Of a stretch of DNA of 64,000 nt, positions 1 to 11,157 are shown in pieces (the first letter of the stretch is position 1; each line of letters begins with the position of its first letter). The stretch covers positions 124,001-188,000 of the forward strand of contig WNYE01000049.1 of assembly GCA_021396245.1 (NCBI GenBank), in the 5' to 3' direction. The notes beneath the pieces were generated by a model, which was not told the DNA's origin, did no database searches, and saw only the letters and a program-made list of their open reading frames with translations. The DNA is from Sporothrix humicola. Lineage: Eukaryota; Ascomycota; Sordariomycetes; Ophiostomatales; Ophiostomataceae. Both the position numbers and the translations under genes were made by a program.

Positions 1-88
1 ACAGCGACGACGACGACGACAATAACTGTCACGACCACGACCTTCCTCCCACCTCCCTCTCCCAGACGATGTCCTTTGCCTGCCCGTC
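1..88. other. Upstream leader of the AlkB-like gene
   Basis: Short 5' flank of the first gene. It opens with a CGA trinucleotide run (about 5-20), followed by CT- and AC-rich sequence typical of fungal 5' untranslated DNA. No TATA box is visible in the part present, and the promoter probably lies outside the window. Confidence 0.4.
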
Positions 89-1258
89 ATGACCGCCGAC
101 ATCACCTCCCTTGACGCGCACGAGCAGCCGTCCGAGTACCTGCGCAGCAAATGGAAGACTTATGCGAAATCGACGGTGGCCGACATTGAGAAGAGCAAAG
201 ACATTGACGAGATCGAGGTCGGCGCTGATGGAGCTGAGGGCGAAAAGACGGGAAGAGAGACCTTCCGGCCCGTCAGCAGTTTGCCGGCGGACCGCATAAA
301 GGCCGCTTTCGCCACCTTCCTCGCCGGCAAGAGTCCAGTCGATGGAGATATCGAGATCGAGGCCGACGAGGCCGACGAAAAGGCTGCTCCCTCGAGTGAT
401 ATCCCCGTCTATGCCCACCCACTGCTGCCCGGCCTCTTGATCATCCCCAAACTCGTGCCCATGACCGTCCAAAAGCGCCTGCTCGACCGCATGGTGCACC
501 GCGATCTGCCCGACCAGAGACACCAGACAAACATGCATCTCCACTACAACCTGCCCTACCCAGACAATGGAGCTTCCTTTTTCACATACCCGCCACCGAA
601 GAATGCACACAGCGTCGACGTTTTGGAGGGACCTGGCACCTTCCAGCCAAAAGACCCGTCGGTGCACCGCGCCCTCTCGATCCAACAGGTTCTGGATAAA
701 AGACTGCACTGGGTGACGCTGGGCGGCCAGTACGACTGGACCAACCGTGTTTACCCAGGAAAAGAGGGCGAGGCCCAGGAAGAGGAGGTGCCGAGCTTCC
801 CGCCAGACCTGATCACGCTGCTGGCCGGCCTGTTTCCCGAAACGGACGCACAAGCAGCCATTGTCAACTTTTACACGCCCGGCGACACGATGATGATCCA
901 TCGGGATGTGTCAGAGGAAACCGACAAGGGACTGATCAGCCTTAGCATTGGCTGCGATGCGCTCTTTATGGCAGCACCGACGGCCGAGTTTGAGGAGAAG
1001 ACGGAGGACGCTGCCGAAAGAGAAGGAACCGACAAAGAGCCGTTTGTCCTGATCCGTTTAAGGTCTGGCGACGCTCTCTACATGTCTGGCCATGCACGTT
1101 TTGCATGGCACGGCGTTCCCAAGGTGCTCAAGGGCACATGCCCTGATGAACTTGCAGCCTGGCCGGCCGGCGAGCACACTGACGAACGCTACGAGGCCTG
1201 GCGCGGTTGGATGCGCAACAAGCGCGTCAACTTTAACGTACGCCAGATGCGAGACTGA
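89..1258 (+). CDS. AlkB/ALKBH1-like 2-oxoglutarate Fe(II) dioxygenase
   Basis: Single-exon gene of 389 residues. The C-terminal half carries the AlkB signature: an iron-binding HxD (H271, D273 in MMIHRDVS), the distal ligand H341 (FAWHGVPKV), and the 2-oxoglutarate-binding RVNFNVR motif (R379, R385) at the very end. NFYTPGDTMMIHRD followed by a GLISLSIGCDALF strand is the arrangement of ALKBH1-type proteins, which oxidatively demethylate nucleic acids (DNA or tRNA, depending on the homologue). The N-terminal ~110 residues are acidic and probably partly disordered. No targeting peptide is evident, so cytosol or nucleus is likely. The ATG at 89 is the first in frame. It converges on the tannase gene with a gap of about 140 bp. 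The family call is firm; the natural substrate is not predictable. Confidence 0.88.
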   Translation: MTADITSLDAHEQPSEYLRSKWKTYAKSTVADIEKSKDIDEIEVGADGAEGEKTGRETFRPVSSLPADRIKAAFATFLAGKSPVDGDIEIEADEADEKAAPSSDIPVYAHPLLPGLLIIPKLVPMTVQKRLLDRMVHRDLPDQRHQTNMHLHYNLPYPDNGASFFTYPPPKNAHSVDVLEGPGTFQPKDPSVHRALSIQQVLDKRLHWVTLGGQYDWTNRVYPGKEGEAQEEEVPSFPPDLITLLAGLFPETDAQAAIVNFYTPGDTMMIHRDVSEETDKGLISLSIGCDALFMAAPTAEFEEKTEDAAEREGTDKEPFVLIRLRSGDALYMSGHARFAWHGVPKVLKGTCPDELAAWPAGEHTDERYEAWRGWMRNKRVNFNVRQMRD

Positions 1259-1397
1259 AAACGAGGAGCGCGAGTACAGAGAGAGAAAAACAGGTCATAT
1301 TATTATCATATATCGTACCCTCGCCATCCAGGGCGAACCAGACCGCAAGGAAAGAAAGGACATAAAGGTGGACATAAAAGACAAAAGACAAGAAAGC

Positions 1398-3263
1398 CTA
1401 CAACAAGATGGCTAGCATTGGAATGGCCGCCGCGAGAACACCCATCCTCCACGACACCGACTCAACGGCCGCCCCGCTCGTGCCCACCAGCTGTGGCTTT
1501 GTTTGCGAAGCCGTCGTCTGCGAAATCACCTTTTGGCTCGGGCCAGCCACACACTGCCAGCTGCTCGCCAGGTTGCCCGCGCCGCTGCCGCTGTACACCA
1601 TCATCTGAGGGTAGCGGCACAAATTGCGGGTCACCACCGATGTCGTGGTGTTGCCGTTGCCTGCCGCAGTACTGTTGAAGGGAGCCGCGGAAAACTTGAC
1701 GGCCGCCAAAGTGTCTGGGGCTTTGCCATTCTCGACCCAGTCCACAAGCGCCGCCAGCGGATTTGACGGTGCCGCACCCGGACCGCCACCGCAGTGCTGC
1801 ACGCCAGGCGCCACAAACAGCCGATAAAACTCGTCGACCGTCTCAGCACCATTCATCAAGTCCATGGTGCGCTGGGCATAGTCCAAGGTGCCGTTAGGGA
1901 AGACAAGCTGGTCCGCCAGGCCGTGCCACGACAACAGCTTGCCGCCAGCTTTTTGGAAGGCACTGAGGTCCGGGTTGTCGGTGCCGATAATGTTGTCAAA
2001 CAGCGACTGCGACTGCTGGAAGACGTTTGTAAAACCCTCGACGCTGGCCAGAGCGACTGTGTCGGCGCTGCGCCGAAGCAGGCGGGAGAGCGAGCGAGCG
2101 CGAGCCGCAGGCGAGGACCCTGACGAAAACTGGGTAAAGTTGCTGGCCGGGTCGTTGAGGGTGAGAACAAAGTTGTTGAGCCACGTGGCGGCGAGCGAGA
2201 ACGGGGCGGAACCATCGGCCGACGTGGATGCCAGTAGGGTGGGCGTGGCGCCGGGCAGCAGGCCGTACCACAGAGACACACCGGCAGGATCGGCCGGGCC
2301 AGTCAAGATTTGCGAGAAGAAGTTGGCGTGGGCGTTGGTGATGTTGACTGAAGTCGCGTTCTGTCCGGTGCCACTGCCGCCCTGCGCTGCTGAGCAGGCG
2401 ATGCTCTTCCCCACAAGCGTCTTGGGGTCAAACGTGCATGCACCGGGCAGCGTGATGATGCCGTCCTTGACGCCGTCGGCAGCGTCGCACGCATTGATCA
2501 CACCAGCCTGGAATGCGTCGAGGACACAGGTAGGGACGGCAGCACTGCCCGGCTGTTGTTGCAGAGCGGCAAACGGCCACAGCATCGCTGCGAGCAGGCG
2601 GTCCCAGTTGATGGCCGGCGAGGCCGACAGGATGCCGTCGAAATCCGCGGGGTACCGCTGCGCTTCCATGTACCCTTGGCGGCCGCCCGTCGAGCATCCC
2701 GTGAAATACGACTTAGTGGCCTCCTTGCCGTACAGCTGCTGCACCAGGTCCTTACCCACCACGGCCATCTCGTGCACTGACAAACTGGCAAAGTTTGTGA
2801 GGAGCTGGGCTGTCAGTGCGGTCGTCGTGTTGGCTGCCACAGGAAAGCTGCCAGTAATTCCAACACCCGCATCGGTCGATGCCGCCGCGTATCCGTCGGC
2901 GACGGCCGGCCCTAGTGCGGCCGCGAAAAGACCCGCCTCGAACCCGCTGCCGCCCGTCGCCTGGAACCGACCGTTCCATTCCGTCTCGGCCTCGGGCAGC
3001 CACACCTGCACGCGCACGCGGTCGCCGGCATTGTCGTGCGTCAGCGTAACATTGACGTCGCAGAGCGAGACCGACATGGAAGTGCCGTTGGTGGCCCTGA
3101 CCTTGATGCCCGAGCGGGAGGCGGCCACCAGGGAAACAACGGTGGCGTTGGCGACCGTCGGAGCTTTGAGGGCCGCACAGCCGGTGGCGGGTGTCGTGCC
3201 TTGTGCAGAGACCGTCGTGATGGCGGCGGCCGTGGCCAGCACGGCGAGGAGTTGTCGAGTCAT
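1398..3263 (-). CDS. Secreted tannase/feruloyl esterase family protein (CS-D-HC type)
   Basis: Intronless, 621 residues when started at the ATG at 3263. That start gives a clean signal peptide (MTRQLLAVLATAAAITTVSAQ); the open frame extends 15 codons upstream but then buries this peptide. The tannase/feruloyl esterase hallmark is complete: nucleophile S191 in GCSTGGRQG preceded by C190, D451 in GLADQLVF, and H490 followed by C491 in GVQHCGGG. In this family the two cysteines form a disulfide that holds Ser and His together. Such enzymes hydrolyse gallate or hydroxycinnamate esters of plant material outside the cell. The C-terminus is a small-residue region followed by a hydrophobic tail (MGVLAAAIPMLAILL) with nothing after it, which looks like a GPI-attachment signal. 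Substrate (tannin versus feruloyl ester) is undecided. Confidence 0.88.
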   Translation of the reverse strand: MTRQLLAVLATAAAITTVSAQGTTPATGCAALKAPTVANATVVSLVAASRSGIKVRATNGTSMSVSLCDVNVTLTHDNAGDRVRVQVWLPEAETEWNGRFQATGGSGFEAGLFAAALGPAVADGYAAASTDAGVGITGSFPVAANTTTALTAQLLTNFASLSVHEMAVVGKDLVQQLYGKEATKSYFTGCSTGGRQGYMEAQRYPADFDGILSASPAINWDRLLAAMLWPFAALQQQPGSAAVPTCVLDAFQAGVINACDAADGVKDGIITLPGACTFDPKTLVGKSIACSAAQGGSGTGQNATSVNITNAHANFFSQILTGPADPAGVSLWYGLLPGATPTLLASTSADGSAPFSLAATWLNNFVLTLNDPASNFTQFSSGSSPAARARSLSRLLRRSADTVALASVEGFTNVFQQSQSLFDNIIGTDNPDLSAFQKAGGKLLSWHGLADQLVFPNGTLDYAQRTMDLMNGAETVDEFYRLFVAPGVQHCGGGPGAAPSNPLAALVDWVENGKAPDTLAAVKFSAAPFNSTAAGNGNTTTSVVTRNLCRYPQMMVYSGSGAGNLASSWQCVAGPSQKVISQTTASQTKPQLVGTSGAAVESVSWRMGVLAAAIPMLAILL

Positions 3264-6200
3264 GTTGTGTTTTGGGTTTTGTGTGGTAGCGATAGAGTCG
3301 ACGGTCAACGTTCCAGACTAGATGATAGAAATAGAAATCAAAGCCCTGCTTCGAGAGTCTAGAATGAATATGCAAGATGGAAGATCAAGTCTGTTGGTAG
3401 ATGAGAGACATCGCCGTGATTTTATTTAATTTGGGGGCCTCATGGCCATCCGATCTCCCAACTTTCATCTCCCACATCTTGGGTCTGACGTCGAGAAAAG
3501 GCATGATTTTCTAGAGCTTGTTTTCGATATTCTTTTTTCCATCCTTTTGACGCCTTCCATGATGTATTCTTCATGCTGTTGCTCGCAGTGTGGCGACAAG
3601 AGATGCGAAAGAGAAAACTTCGATCAAGGCCGTCCCGGTTTGATCGACAAGCGTACCAGATGTGTGGGTGTGGAGAGGCGATGCCATCCACAGATTTCCA
3701 GACGTCTGGAATTGTTCTTTTGAGATCTAGGAGATTGCATTCAAGGCTGTCCCTTTTCTTCTTCTTTTTAATGATTTAAATTGTTCAGACATATTTGTTG
3801 ATTTTGTGGAATTAAATGTTTTTTTTCGCGATATAATTTGATTCGACTCAATTAGTGTCATTCTTTTTGCTATCGCCATTTCAACAACGGCTTTTGTTTC
3901 ATAGACGACATTGGCTGCCTGCCGTCTGATCGTCGCCTGTTATATTATCTGCTCAAAAATAGAATGACGACTGTCTCTTCCCACTTTCTCATGCTCTTGG
4001 CGGATTTGTTTGGAGATGCTCTCCTTGTTGCTGGTTTTCTGGCCTTTCTGGGACATCGCGATATTAGCCGGTAACAGACGACTCGGAACCATACGATAGA
4101 CTGCCACATGATGGGAATTCGACAATTGTGTGTATGTAAATGTGCGCAATCATTCCCACTGTTACCTCCTTTACTATCGCCTTCCCCGTTTCACTATTCG
4201 GCCCAGCCAAGGTCATATGTTCATGCTCTGTCGATGCATCTGGTGATCGAGATGATGATGGAAAGTTAAATATGACAGGATATCGAGATTTAGGACCTCT
4301 TACAATAACTGTTCTCTGATAACTTCATGCATATTTTGCACAGCCTTGCTTTCGTCAATGTCATGATGCTCAACAAACGTCATCCATCTATCGGCATATT
4401 TCCGTTTCCTGCAATATCGTCTGCTACACGATATGAAAGATGAAAGAAACAAACATGGAGCGGAACCTCGATCTTCCGCGACGTTGCAGTTCATCTTCAC
4501 ATGCTGTTTTTGGCCCGCATACAACGCACAAGTGCTCACAGGCAAAAACATACGCATACGCCGTATGCAGCTGACATTATTTCGGTTGCCTGCTTACCTG
4601 ATTCTCGCCCGTTCTGGCAGGTCATTACAAAAGATGGTGAAGTACTCAAACTACACGGCCCTTTTGCATCATATTGGCTGACGGTATCAGGGCTGACCTG
4701 ACCGCCACCATTTTTTGCGTCTCGCTCGCGCAACTCCGTGTATTTTGAGTCTTATGAGTTCTGGAAGCCCTCGCCCTTTTCTTGTGTCCTGCGCCAAGCC
4801 GGCGGCTAACACACTTTACACGATGCCCAGACCGTTATTTGCCCTGCCGCTGTCCACCCAAATCTCGCGGATACTTTCCACTTTCCCCAATCGGCCAAGA
4901 CGTCAGAAAGCCGAGAGAAGACAAGAAAATGTGGCGGTGGCACAGAAACCCGACCGCCTGGTACGGTATGTAGTCCGAGATTCTGAGCGTTTTCTTTCTG
5001 TCCCACGATGCTTTGGCAGCATTTGGCAGAATTATCAATCCTTTGCTATTGTCACTGTGGCCATTCTTTGCTTTCTATTTTTATTTTAGTTCTCTCTCGG
5101 TCAGATTAAAGGAGTCTGCCTCGTTTGTATCGTTTCTTCTCTAAGACGCACGTTGACACTTGCCTCCTGCACTCTCACCGCTCACTGCGTGTCTGCAAGA
5201 ACAAGTACCTCTTTGATGTATTCCCATTTTAAATTGGCACCGCTATGCAGCACGAAGGATCCGGGGTCGATTAAAAAGTGAAAAACAACAGACGAATAAG
5301 AGACTTGATGACCAAGGCTGACGCAAACAAGACACGACGCTGCCAGCACAGCAAAAAGGAAAACTAGACACGATTGGCCGAGCAGGGCTGAGAAATAGTA
5401 AAATGGAGACCAAAGAGACCAACCAAATGGAGAATCCCAGAAGTGACAATGCCAGGATCCTGGGTCGATGGAGATACTCAGATACGCCGTATTGCTCCTT
5501 CGAACACACTTACTTATTATTTGGCAACGTGCGTTGTACTCTTATGATTTTGAATCGTGAAGCATATGAAAATGTATATTTGCCACTGTTTCGCGCAAAA
5601 AAGAGACAACAGACAAAACACAAATCAAACAAATGGGAGGGCTGCGTTGATAAAAAAGCCATCGTCGATGATGTGCCTGGTCAGATTCGAAATTAGCGAC
5701 TTGCGCGTTGTGGCTATTGTGGCTAGACCGGCCCTAATGCCCCTAAAACAGGTTCGCCTGAGGCTCTGCATAGCGCCGCATGGCGCCTGCCATGTGCTGT
5801 CAAGTGTGTCCTCCAGAGTCCAACATCATCAATCCTACACTTTGAATTCTGCACTTTGCCAAAGAACTCGTCGTGGAGTGTCAATAACATACGATGTCTC
5901 TACTTTTGGCCATTTATGCTTTCGACAATGCAAAGAAGTGCAAATATGAGTTTATGAAAGCAACGTCTTGAAATCGAGGTCTTTTGTTCTCGGCTCTCCT
6001 TGTCCTTATCCTCGTCTCGTCGACAACACGCATTGCCCCTAAAATCTCACTTTTCGAAAAAAGAAACAGCCCGACGGCCAGTGAACCGCAGTGTTTTGCT
6101 GTTTTAATCTTACGGTTCTCACCCCTCTGTTCCTTTGCCAAAAGGCTTGCACGTCCCGTCCCCTGCTCCGGCCCCGTCCTTTTGTCCAAGAAAGACAAAG

Positions 6201-8013
6201 ACACCCCTGCTCTACGGGTTGGTGCCGATTCCTTCGCTTTCGCTACGCCGTTTGTTACAGTCCGTCCGCTTTTCTGCTGGACGTTCGGCGACTGTTCTCT
6301 CCTTTTGTTGCCTCTTTCGTCTAGTTTCTGACGCGCAGGGTGCGCAGCGCTCCACATTGAAGCCAACTTTCGAGACTGCGACAACACAGGACGAACAAGC
6401 ACTTAATTTCACAGCCTCTCTCTCTCTTCAAAAATTTGACAATCAAATGCAAAACGCATGATTGGATACAGTGTAGTTTTTGATTGTCGCACCGAACTGG
6501 ATGCGCGTACCGACTATCGCCGTGCGCGAGGGCGAGACGCTCACCACAAGAAGGAGCAAAAAGGAAGAAACGCGGTGAGCTTAAAATGCCCGGGGGCGCG
6601 ATCTGACTACCAGAGGAGGAGTGAAGGAAGGAGTACGATGCACACGATGGGATGGAATGGTCTGACGGCTGCGGGCAAATTAATACGTCGTCAGCGCCGG
6701 TGATACTGGAGAAAGAGGAGAGGACAGACCAAAAGGCAAAATGACAAAAAAGACGAGATCATGAGAGGCAACATCAGATGAAGCTTTACAAAGCCCTTGC
6801 AGGACTGTGTAGCTCTTTGACGCCACGCGTTGTCATCTTCAACGGCCAATTAACAAAAAAAAATACCAACGGCAGCCAAGCCGTTATACGCGACGAACGC
6901 CGCCTGCAGCTCGTAGGGCAGACACAAACAGATACTCGTAACAACAAGCAGAAAGACAGAAATAACATCGTCTCCTGCCGGTCTCTTTTTCTTCTTCGTC
7001 TCTAGCTCCGCCCCTGTTGCAAGCAGAATCCTTTGACTTTTTTGTCACCAACACCCCATTCCAAATGCCAAAAGCAATGCACGGTGGCATAAGGCTGAAA
7101 AAATAGACGGTAAAGTGAAAGAGGGCCAAGACTGGCGAGGGAGGTGGTGAGCACTAGACAGAATTGGGGAAAACAAATTAGGGAGGCACCCTGGCCGTTG
7201 GGCCCCATCGCCTCCGCCGGCAAGCCAACCACAGCGGCCGGATTGAATACGCAGACGTGAGTTCCGCGCGAGGAAAGTGAAGAACAAAAGTGAAGAAAGT
7301 GAAAAAGACGACGTGTCAGCACTACGACAGACAGGATGAAACCACAAGTTTTCGTCGTCAAGCACGCGAAAGCACAGGCCAAAAAGACTACGGGAGGTTC
7401 TGCATCCTTCGACTAACACAGATCCATGAGGGCCTGAGGGAGTGGCCAAAAAAAGGGGATGGGGTTAGAAGGATTGGGAGGAATGGAAAGTCGGAAAGTG
7501 TCTGTATTTCCCGATCGAACATACTTATGTCGCACGGAGGGCATTAACTTGTTCCTGAAAACTGGACCTAGAAGCTAGAGCTAAAAGCTGGAAGATGGCA
7601 GCTCGTACCTGGCGCATGGGTTCGTTGGCGATCGCTTGCAGGGGCGAGGCGCCGCGCCGTACGAGGCTTGCACTGCCCGCGGAGTCCTTTGTCGCGTCTA
7701 CGATGTAAGACTGGTGGAGGGAGGCTGTCAAAAGTTACGGATAACGGCCATGTACCTTTTTTTTTCTTTTTGTTCTTTTTGTTCTTTTATTCGTTGGACC
7801 TGTCCCGAGTACGAGGAAAGGATGTCAGACGGAGATGACATAAATACGTGTTGTTCCCCTGTCCTGTCCTGTGTTGAATGAAAAAGCTCGTGAATTTTGT
7901 TTCTTTATTCTCTATTGTTATTCAGCCATCTCGACATTGTTTTCGACCTCTTTCTAAGACAGCACCTCAGTCTTCAACTTGTTTACTCCACACATCACAA
8001 CACAACCACCAAA
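3264..8013. other. Gene-poor intergenic region, 4.7 kb
   Basis: No convincing coding gene on either strand. Open frames here are short, of mixed composition, and lack recognisable motifs. Stretches around 3.7-4.3 kb are AT-rich. Around 6.0-6.4 kb the + strand is pyrimidine-rich. A T-rich run (TTTTTGTTC repeats) lies near 7755-7790. A GC-richer patch at about 7580-7740 stands out, but I could not build a supported exon structure from it. The segment just upstream of 8014 is the promoter and leader of the hemerythrin-like gene. Confidence 0.5.
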
Positions 8014-8833
8014 ATGGCTCCCGTTCTCGCAGACCACCCGTTCAAGCTCATCCCCGACCCGCGGGCGGATGGATTGGCCACCAAGGTAAGAAATATTGCC
8101 ATAAAATCTGGTTAAATGCTTCCCACTAACAACATAGAACGACATGTTTGACGATGTCGCCGTCGAGATGACCTGCGTCCACAACTGCTTCATCCGCGGC
8201 ATCAACGCCATCTACCTACAGGCACCGCACATCCAGCCCCACGACGCCAAGTCGTTTGCCAACTACTCCATCCTGTGGGCAAAGATGCTGCACTTGCACC
8301 ACCACGAAGAGGAGACCATCTTCTTCCCCAACGTCGAGAAGATGGCAAACGAGCCGGGCTGCATGGCCGGCAACGTCGAGCAGCACCAGGCTTTTCATGA
8401 TGGCCTCGAAAACTACACAAACTACCTCGAGGGCGTCATCAACGGGTCCATCGTCTACGAGGGAAAGAAGCTCGTCGAAATCATCGACTCATTTGGCGGC
8501 ATTCTGACCCAGCACTTGACCGAGGAAATTCCGACACTGTACGCCCTGCGAAAGTACGACAACGAGAAGTTCAAGGAGTACCCAGCCCTCGCCGCCAAGC
8601 TCGGCGAGGCGGCACTGGCCACGGCCGGCACCACGACCGGCATTATCTTTGTTGTGACGTGCCTCGATGTCCACTTCGAGGGCGGCCGCTGGTCGGCGTT
8701 CCCGCCCATTCCCTGGATCATCAACATGATGTTCCGCTACATCCACTTCTGGGTGCACCGCGACTGGTGGAAGTTTGGCCCCTGCGACCGCCTCGGCAAC
8801 ATGCGGCCTCTGTATGCCGTTCCGCAGGAGTAA
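8014..8833 (+). CDS. Hemerythrin-like HHE domain protein
   Basis: Two exons: 8014-8085 and 8138-8833. The 52-nt intron has GTAAGA, a CTAAC branch site and TAG, giving 255 residues. The ATG sits in AAAATGGC. The N-terminal half has the four-helix metal-ligand spacing of a hemerythrin/HHE domain: H39 (CVHNC), the HHHEEE cluster at 78-83, H107 and H111 (EQHQAFHDG), and H150/E154 (TQHLTEE). Members bind a non-heme di-iron site and are linked to oxygen, nitric-oxide or iron handling. Fungal versions of this size are mostly uncharacterised. The C-terminal ~90 residues are rich in Trp, Phe and Pro (WIINMMFRYIHFWVHRDWW) and may contact a membrane surface, although no clear transmembrane helix is delimited. 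Cytosolic by default. Domain call firm, function open. Confidence 0.88.
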
Positions 8834-9537
8834 GAGAGGGATTGAGCTGCCGTATTGTCAAGTTCTTTCCTTCCCATTTTCTTTTTGTCTGTCATTTACA
8901 TCTGCATTTCCTTTGTAAAGATATCTAGCTTGTCTGCTTTTGAATATTAATACCACTATTTACTGTTCATCGTGCTTGAATTCCCAGCATGTTTTGTCGG
9001 CCGGGTCCCATTTTCAAATAAATGCGAAAAAGACAATATGCGATGAAAAAGGTAGGGGTAGTAAACAAACACTGCATCGTACCTTCCCTTTGAAACAACA
9101 AGCTTTCGTCGAGGAGTGATGCCTACGAGAGGCAGGTGCGACGGTGGCACACGCAGAGGCTTTAGAAGTATTAGTTTCGTGAGTAGCTCCTTCCCTGATC
9201 GTGCCAGCGTACCTTCCAAAAAAGCAGATCAAAACAAATGCCATCTGCCCCTTTCCTGAATCCCCTTTCAATTCCTACTTTTGACACAATTCCATTGTTT
9301 ACAAACATCTGCATCTTTCCCCCTTCTTCACGAGTCCAGCCATGCCAAGATCAGGGTCCAAAGTCCAGTGTTGGTTGGTGTTGACAGGGCTGATCATTTC
9401 GGCGTTAACACATTAGCGACATCCTGCACGCCAATGTCGTCATTCAGCAGACAGAAAGGCTTCTTCAGCATCTTTCGACATCTCTCGACAATCAGACACA
9501 AACGTAAACGAGACACAATCACGTACAAACGACACCA
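8834..9537. other. Intergenic spacer with presumed promoter of the 2OG oxygenase
   Basis: About 700 bp between two + strand genes. The first ~130 bp are T-rich and probably the 3' untranslated end of the hemerythrin-like gene. The last ~150 bp are CA-rich leader sequence. I see no further gene or structured RNA. Confidence 0.4.
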
Positions 9538-10653
9538 ATGTCTTTCAGTGAGATACCTACTCTCGACCTCGCGTGGGCTGGCGACCCCGCGCGCCGCCCC
9601 GAGCTGCTCGCCCAGCTGCGCCATGCGCTCGTTGACGTTGGCTTTCTCTACATTGCCCACCATGGTGTGCCGGACCAAATCGTCGACGACATGATCAATG
9701 TGCTACCGGCACTCTTTTCACTTTCAGACGCAGCCAAAGAAGCAATTAACCTACACAATTCTCCGCATTTCCTGGGATATAGCGCGACGGGGACCGAGAC
9801 CACAGCCGGCCAAGCGGACCGCCGCGAGCAAGTCGAATTTGCGACAGAACTGACGGCCAACTGGGCACCAGACAATGGACTGCCCGTCTACGAACGGCTA
9901 CGGGGGCCAAATCAATGGCCAGAGACGGGAGCTGTTACCGTACCAGGAACCGACCGAGATGTTCGTGCCGTCGTGGAAGCCTACCTCGATGCTCTGACCG
10001 CATTGGGCGAGCGTTTCTTGCAACTCGTTGCCGAGACTCTGTCCCTGCCTCAAGATGCACTCCTCCCTTTCCTCTCAGACCAACACCGACTCAAGCTCGT
10101 GCGCTATCCCGGCGTCGAAGGGAGCAACACCAAAGTCACACACCAAGGCGTCGGTCCGCACAAGGACTCCTCCGGCTGGTGGACGTTTCTGCTGCAGGCA
10201 AGTCCACCGCCTATTGGCGGTCTGCAGGCACTGAACCGCGCTGGGGAGTGGATCGACGTGCCCGCCGTCCCTGGAACATTTGTCGTCAATATTGGCCAGG
10301 CTTTTGAGGTCGTCACGCACGGCGTATGTCCGGCAACAACACATCGAGTGCAGGTCCAAGCCGGCGCACCAGAACGCTTCAGCGTGCCGTTCTTCCAAGG
10401 TGTGCGGCGGAGCCTGACCAAGAATGAGGCCCTGAGCCTGAAGAGCCACTTTGAGACCACATTTCCCGAGAGGTTCCTTGATGCCACTCCATCCGAGTCG
10501 GCAGAAGGCCGCCAGATCGACTCGCCCTTTTTGCGAGGACACTACGATACATGGGGCGAGTCCCAGTTGCGGACAAAAGTCAGGAGCCACCGGGATGTTG
10601 GACGCCGGTTTTATGGCGATGTCTACGACAAGTACATTCACGACGAGGAATAG
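9538..10653 (+). CDS. Isopenicillin-N-synthase-like 2-oxoglutarate Fe(II) dioxygenase
   Basis: Single exon, 371 residues. The N-terminal ~100 residues are of the DIOX_N type (IPTLDLAWAG, then LVDVGFLYIAHHGVP). The catalytic domain has H208 and D210 (GPHKDSSGWW) and H269 (CPATTHRVQ) as iron ligands, and an R280-x-S282 pair (ERFSVPFF) for 2-oxoglutarate. This is the standard layout of the IPNS/flavonol-synthase-like superfamily, whose fungal members hydroxylate or desaturate many small molecules in the cytosol. The substrate cannot be read from the sequence and the neighbours give no clear pathway. It converges on the repeat-rich exonuclease-like gene. Confidence 0.9.
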   Translation: MSFSEIPTLDLAWAGDPARRPELLAQLRHALVDVGFLYIAHHGVPDQIVDDMINVLPALFSLSDAAKEAINLHNSPHFLGYSATGTETTAGQADRREQVEFATELTANWAPDNGLPVYERLRGPNQWPETGAVTVPGTDRDVRAVVEAYLDALTALGERFLQLVAETLSLPQDALLPFLSDQHRLKLVRYPGVEGSNTKVTHQGVGPHKDSSGWWTFLLQASPPPIGGLQALNRAGEWIDVPAVPGTFVVNIGQAFEVVTHGVCPATTHRVQVQAGAPERFSVPFFQGVRRSLTKNEALSLKSHFETTFPERFLDATPSESAEGRQIDSPFLRGHYDTWGESQLRTKVRSHRDVGRRFYGDVYDKYIHDEE

Positions 10654-11157
10654 ACAACAACAATTACACATCATACAGGGGGAAATATGGGAAACGTCTA
10701 TATTGACAAAGGTGTGCTAGCCGAAAAAGTTCAAGACCAGAGACGAAAACCCACGAGATTTTTTGAGAAGAAACAGAACAAAACGCCGATAAACCCAAAC
10801 CGAAAATATAAACTTTTATCCGAACGCAAATTGGCATCCGAAAGCAAAGGGTATCTCAAAACAAAAGGGTATCTGAAAGCAAAAGGGTATCTGAAAGCAA
10901 ATTGGTATCCAAGACATGAAAAACGAAACAAGAACAAATGCAAAATCGACACCAACACGAAGCAACGCAACAAAACAAATAAACGCCAATGAACAATAAA
11001 CACGATAGGGCCAAACGCCCATCGCCGGCCAGTATGCACGAGCAGAGATATCATCATGGACCAGACACCTGACGACGGAAACCAATCAAGTTAACCACAG
11101 GGGCTGAATCTGAGACTGCTGTGCATGCTGCCACACTCTCGACAATCAGTAACGGAG
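10654..11157. other. Convergent 3' spacer
   Basis: A-rich 500 bp between the 3' ends of the oxygenase (+) and the repeat-rich gene (-). It holds an 18-bp tandem repeat (listed separately) and no supported gene. Confidence 0.5.
10832..10910. repeat. 18-bp tandem repeat, about four units
   Basis: Units of the form GGGTATCTGAAAGCAAAA recur head to tail: a diverged 17-nt unit at 10832, then 18-nt units from 10849, 10867 and 10885, ending in a partial TGGTATCC. A further degenerate copy may precede at about 10816. The array lies in the shared 3' flank of two convergent genes, probably in the 3' UTR of the oxygenase. Confidence 0.85.

Noticed and set aside
5914..6402. Open frame of 162 codons on the - strand with basic composition
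   Set aside because: It opposes a pyrimidine-rich tract, and there is no homology-like motif or splice support.
7525..7731. GC-richer patch with a short - strand frame flanked by AG and GT that could be an exon
   Set aside because: No adjoining exons with compatible phases or a recognisable protein could be built, so it was not listed as a gene.
9060..9220. Recurring CGTACCTTCC / CATCGTACC motif here, near 26.1 kb and 53.1 kb
   Set aside because: The 8-mer core occurs about as often as expected by chance in 64 kb and has no consistent position relative to genes.
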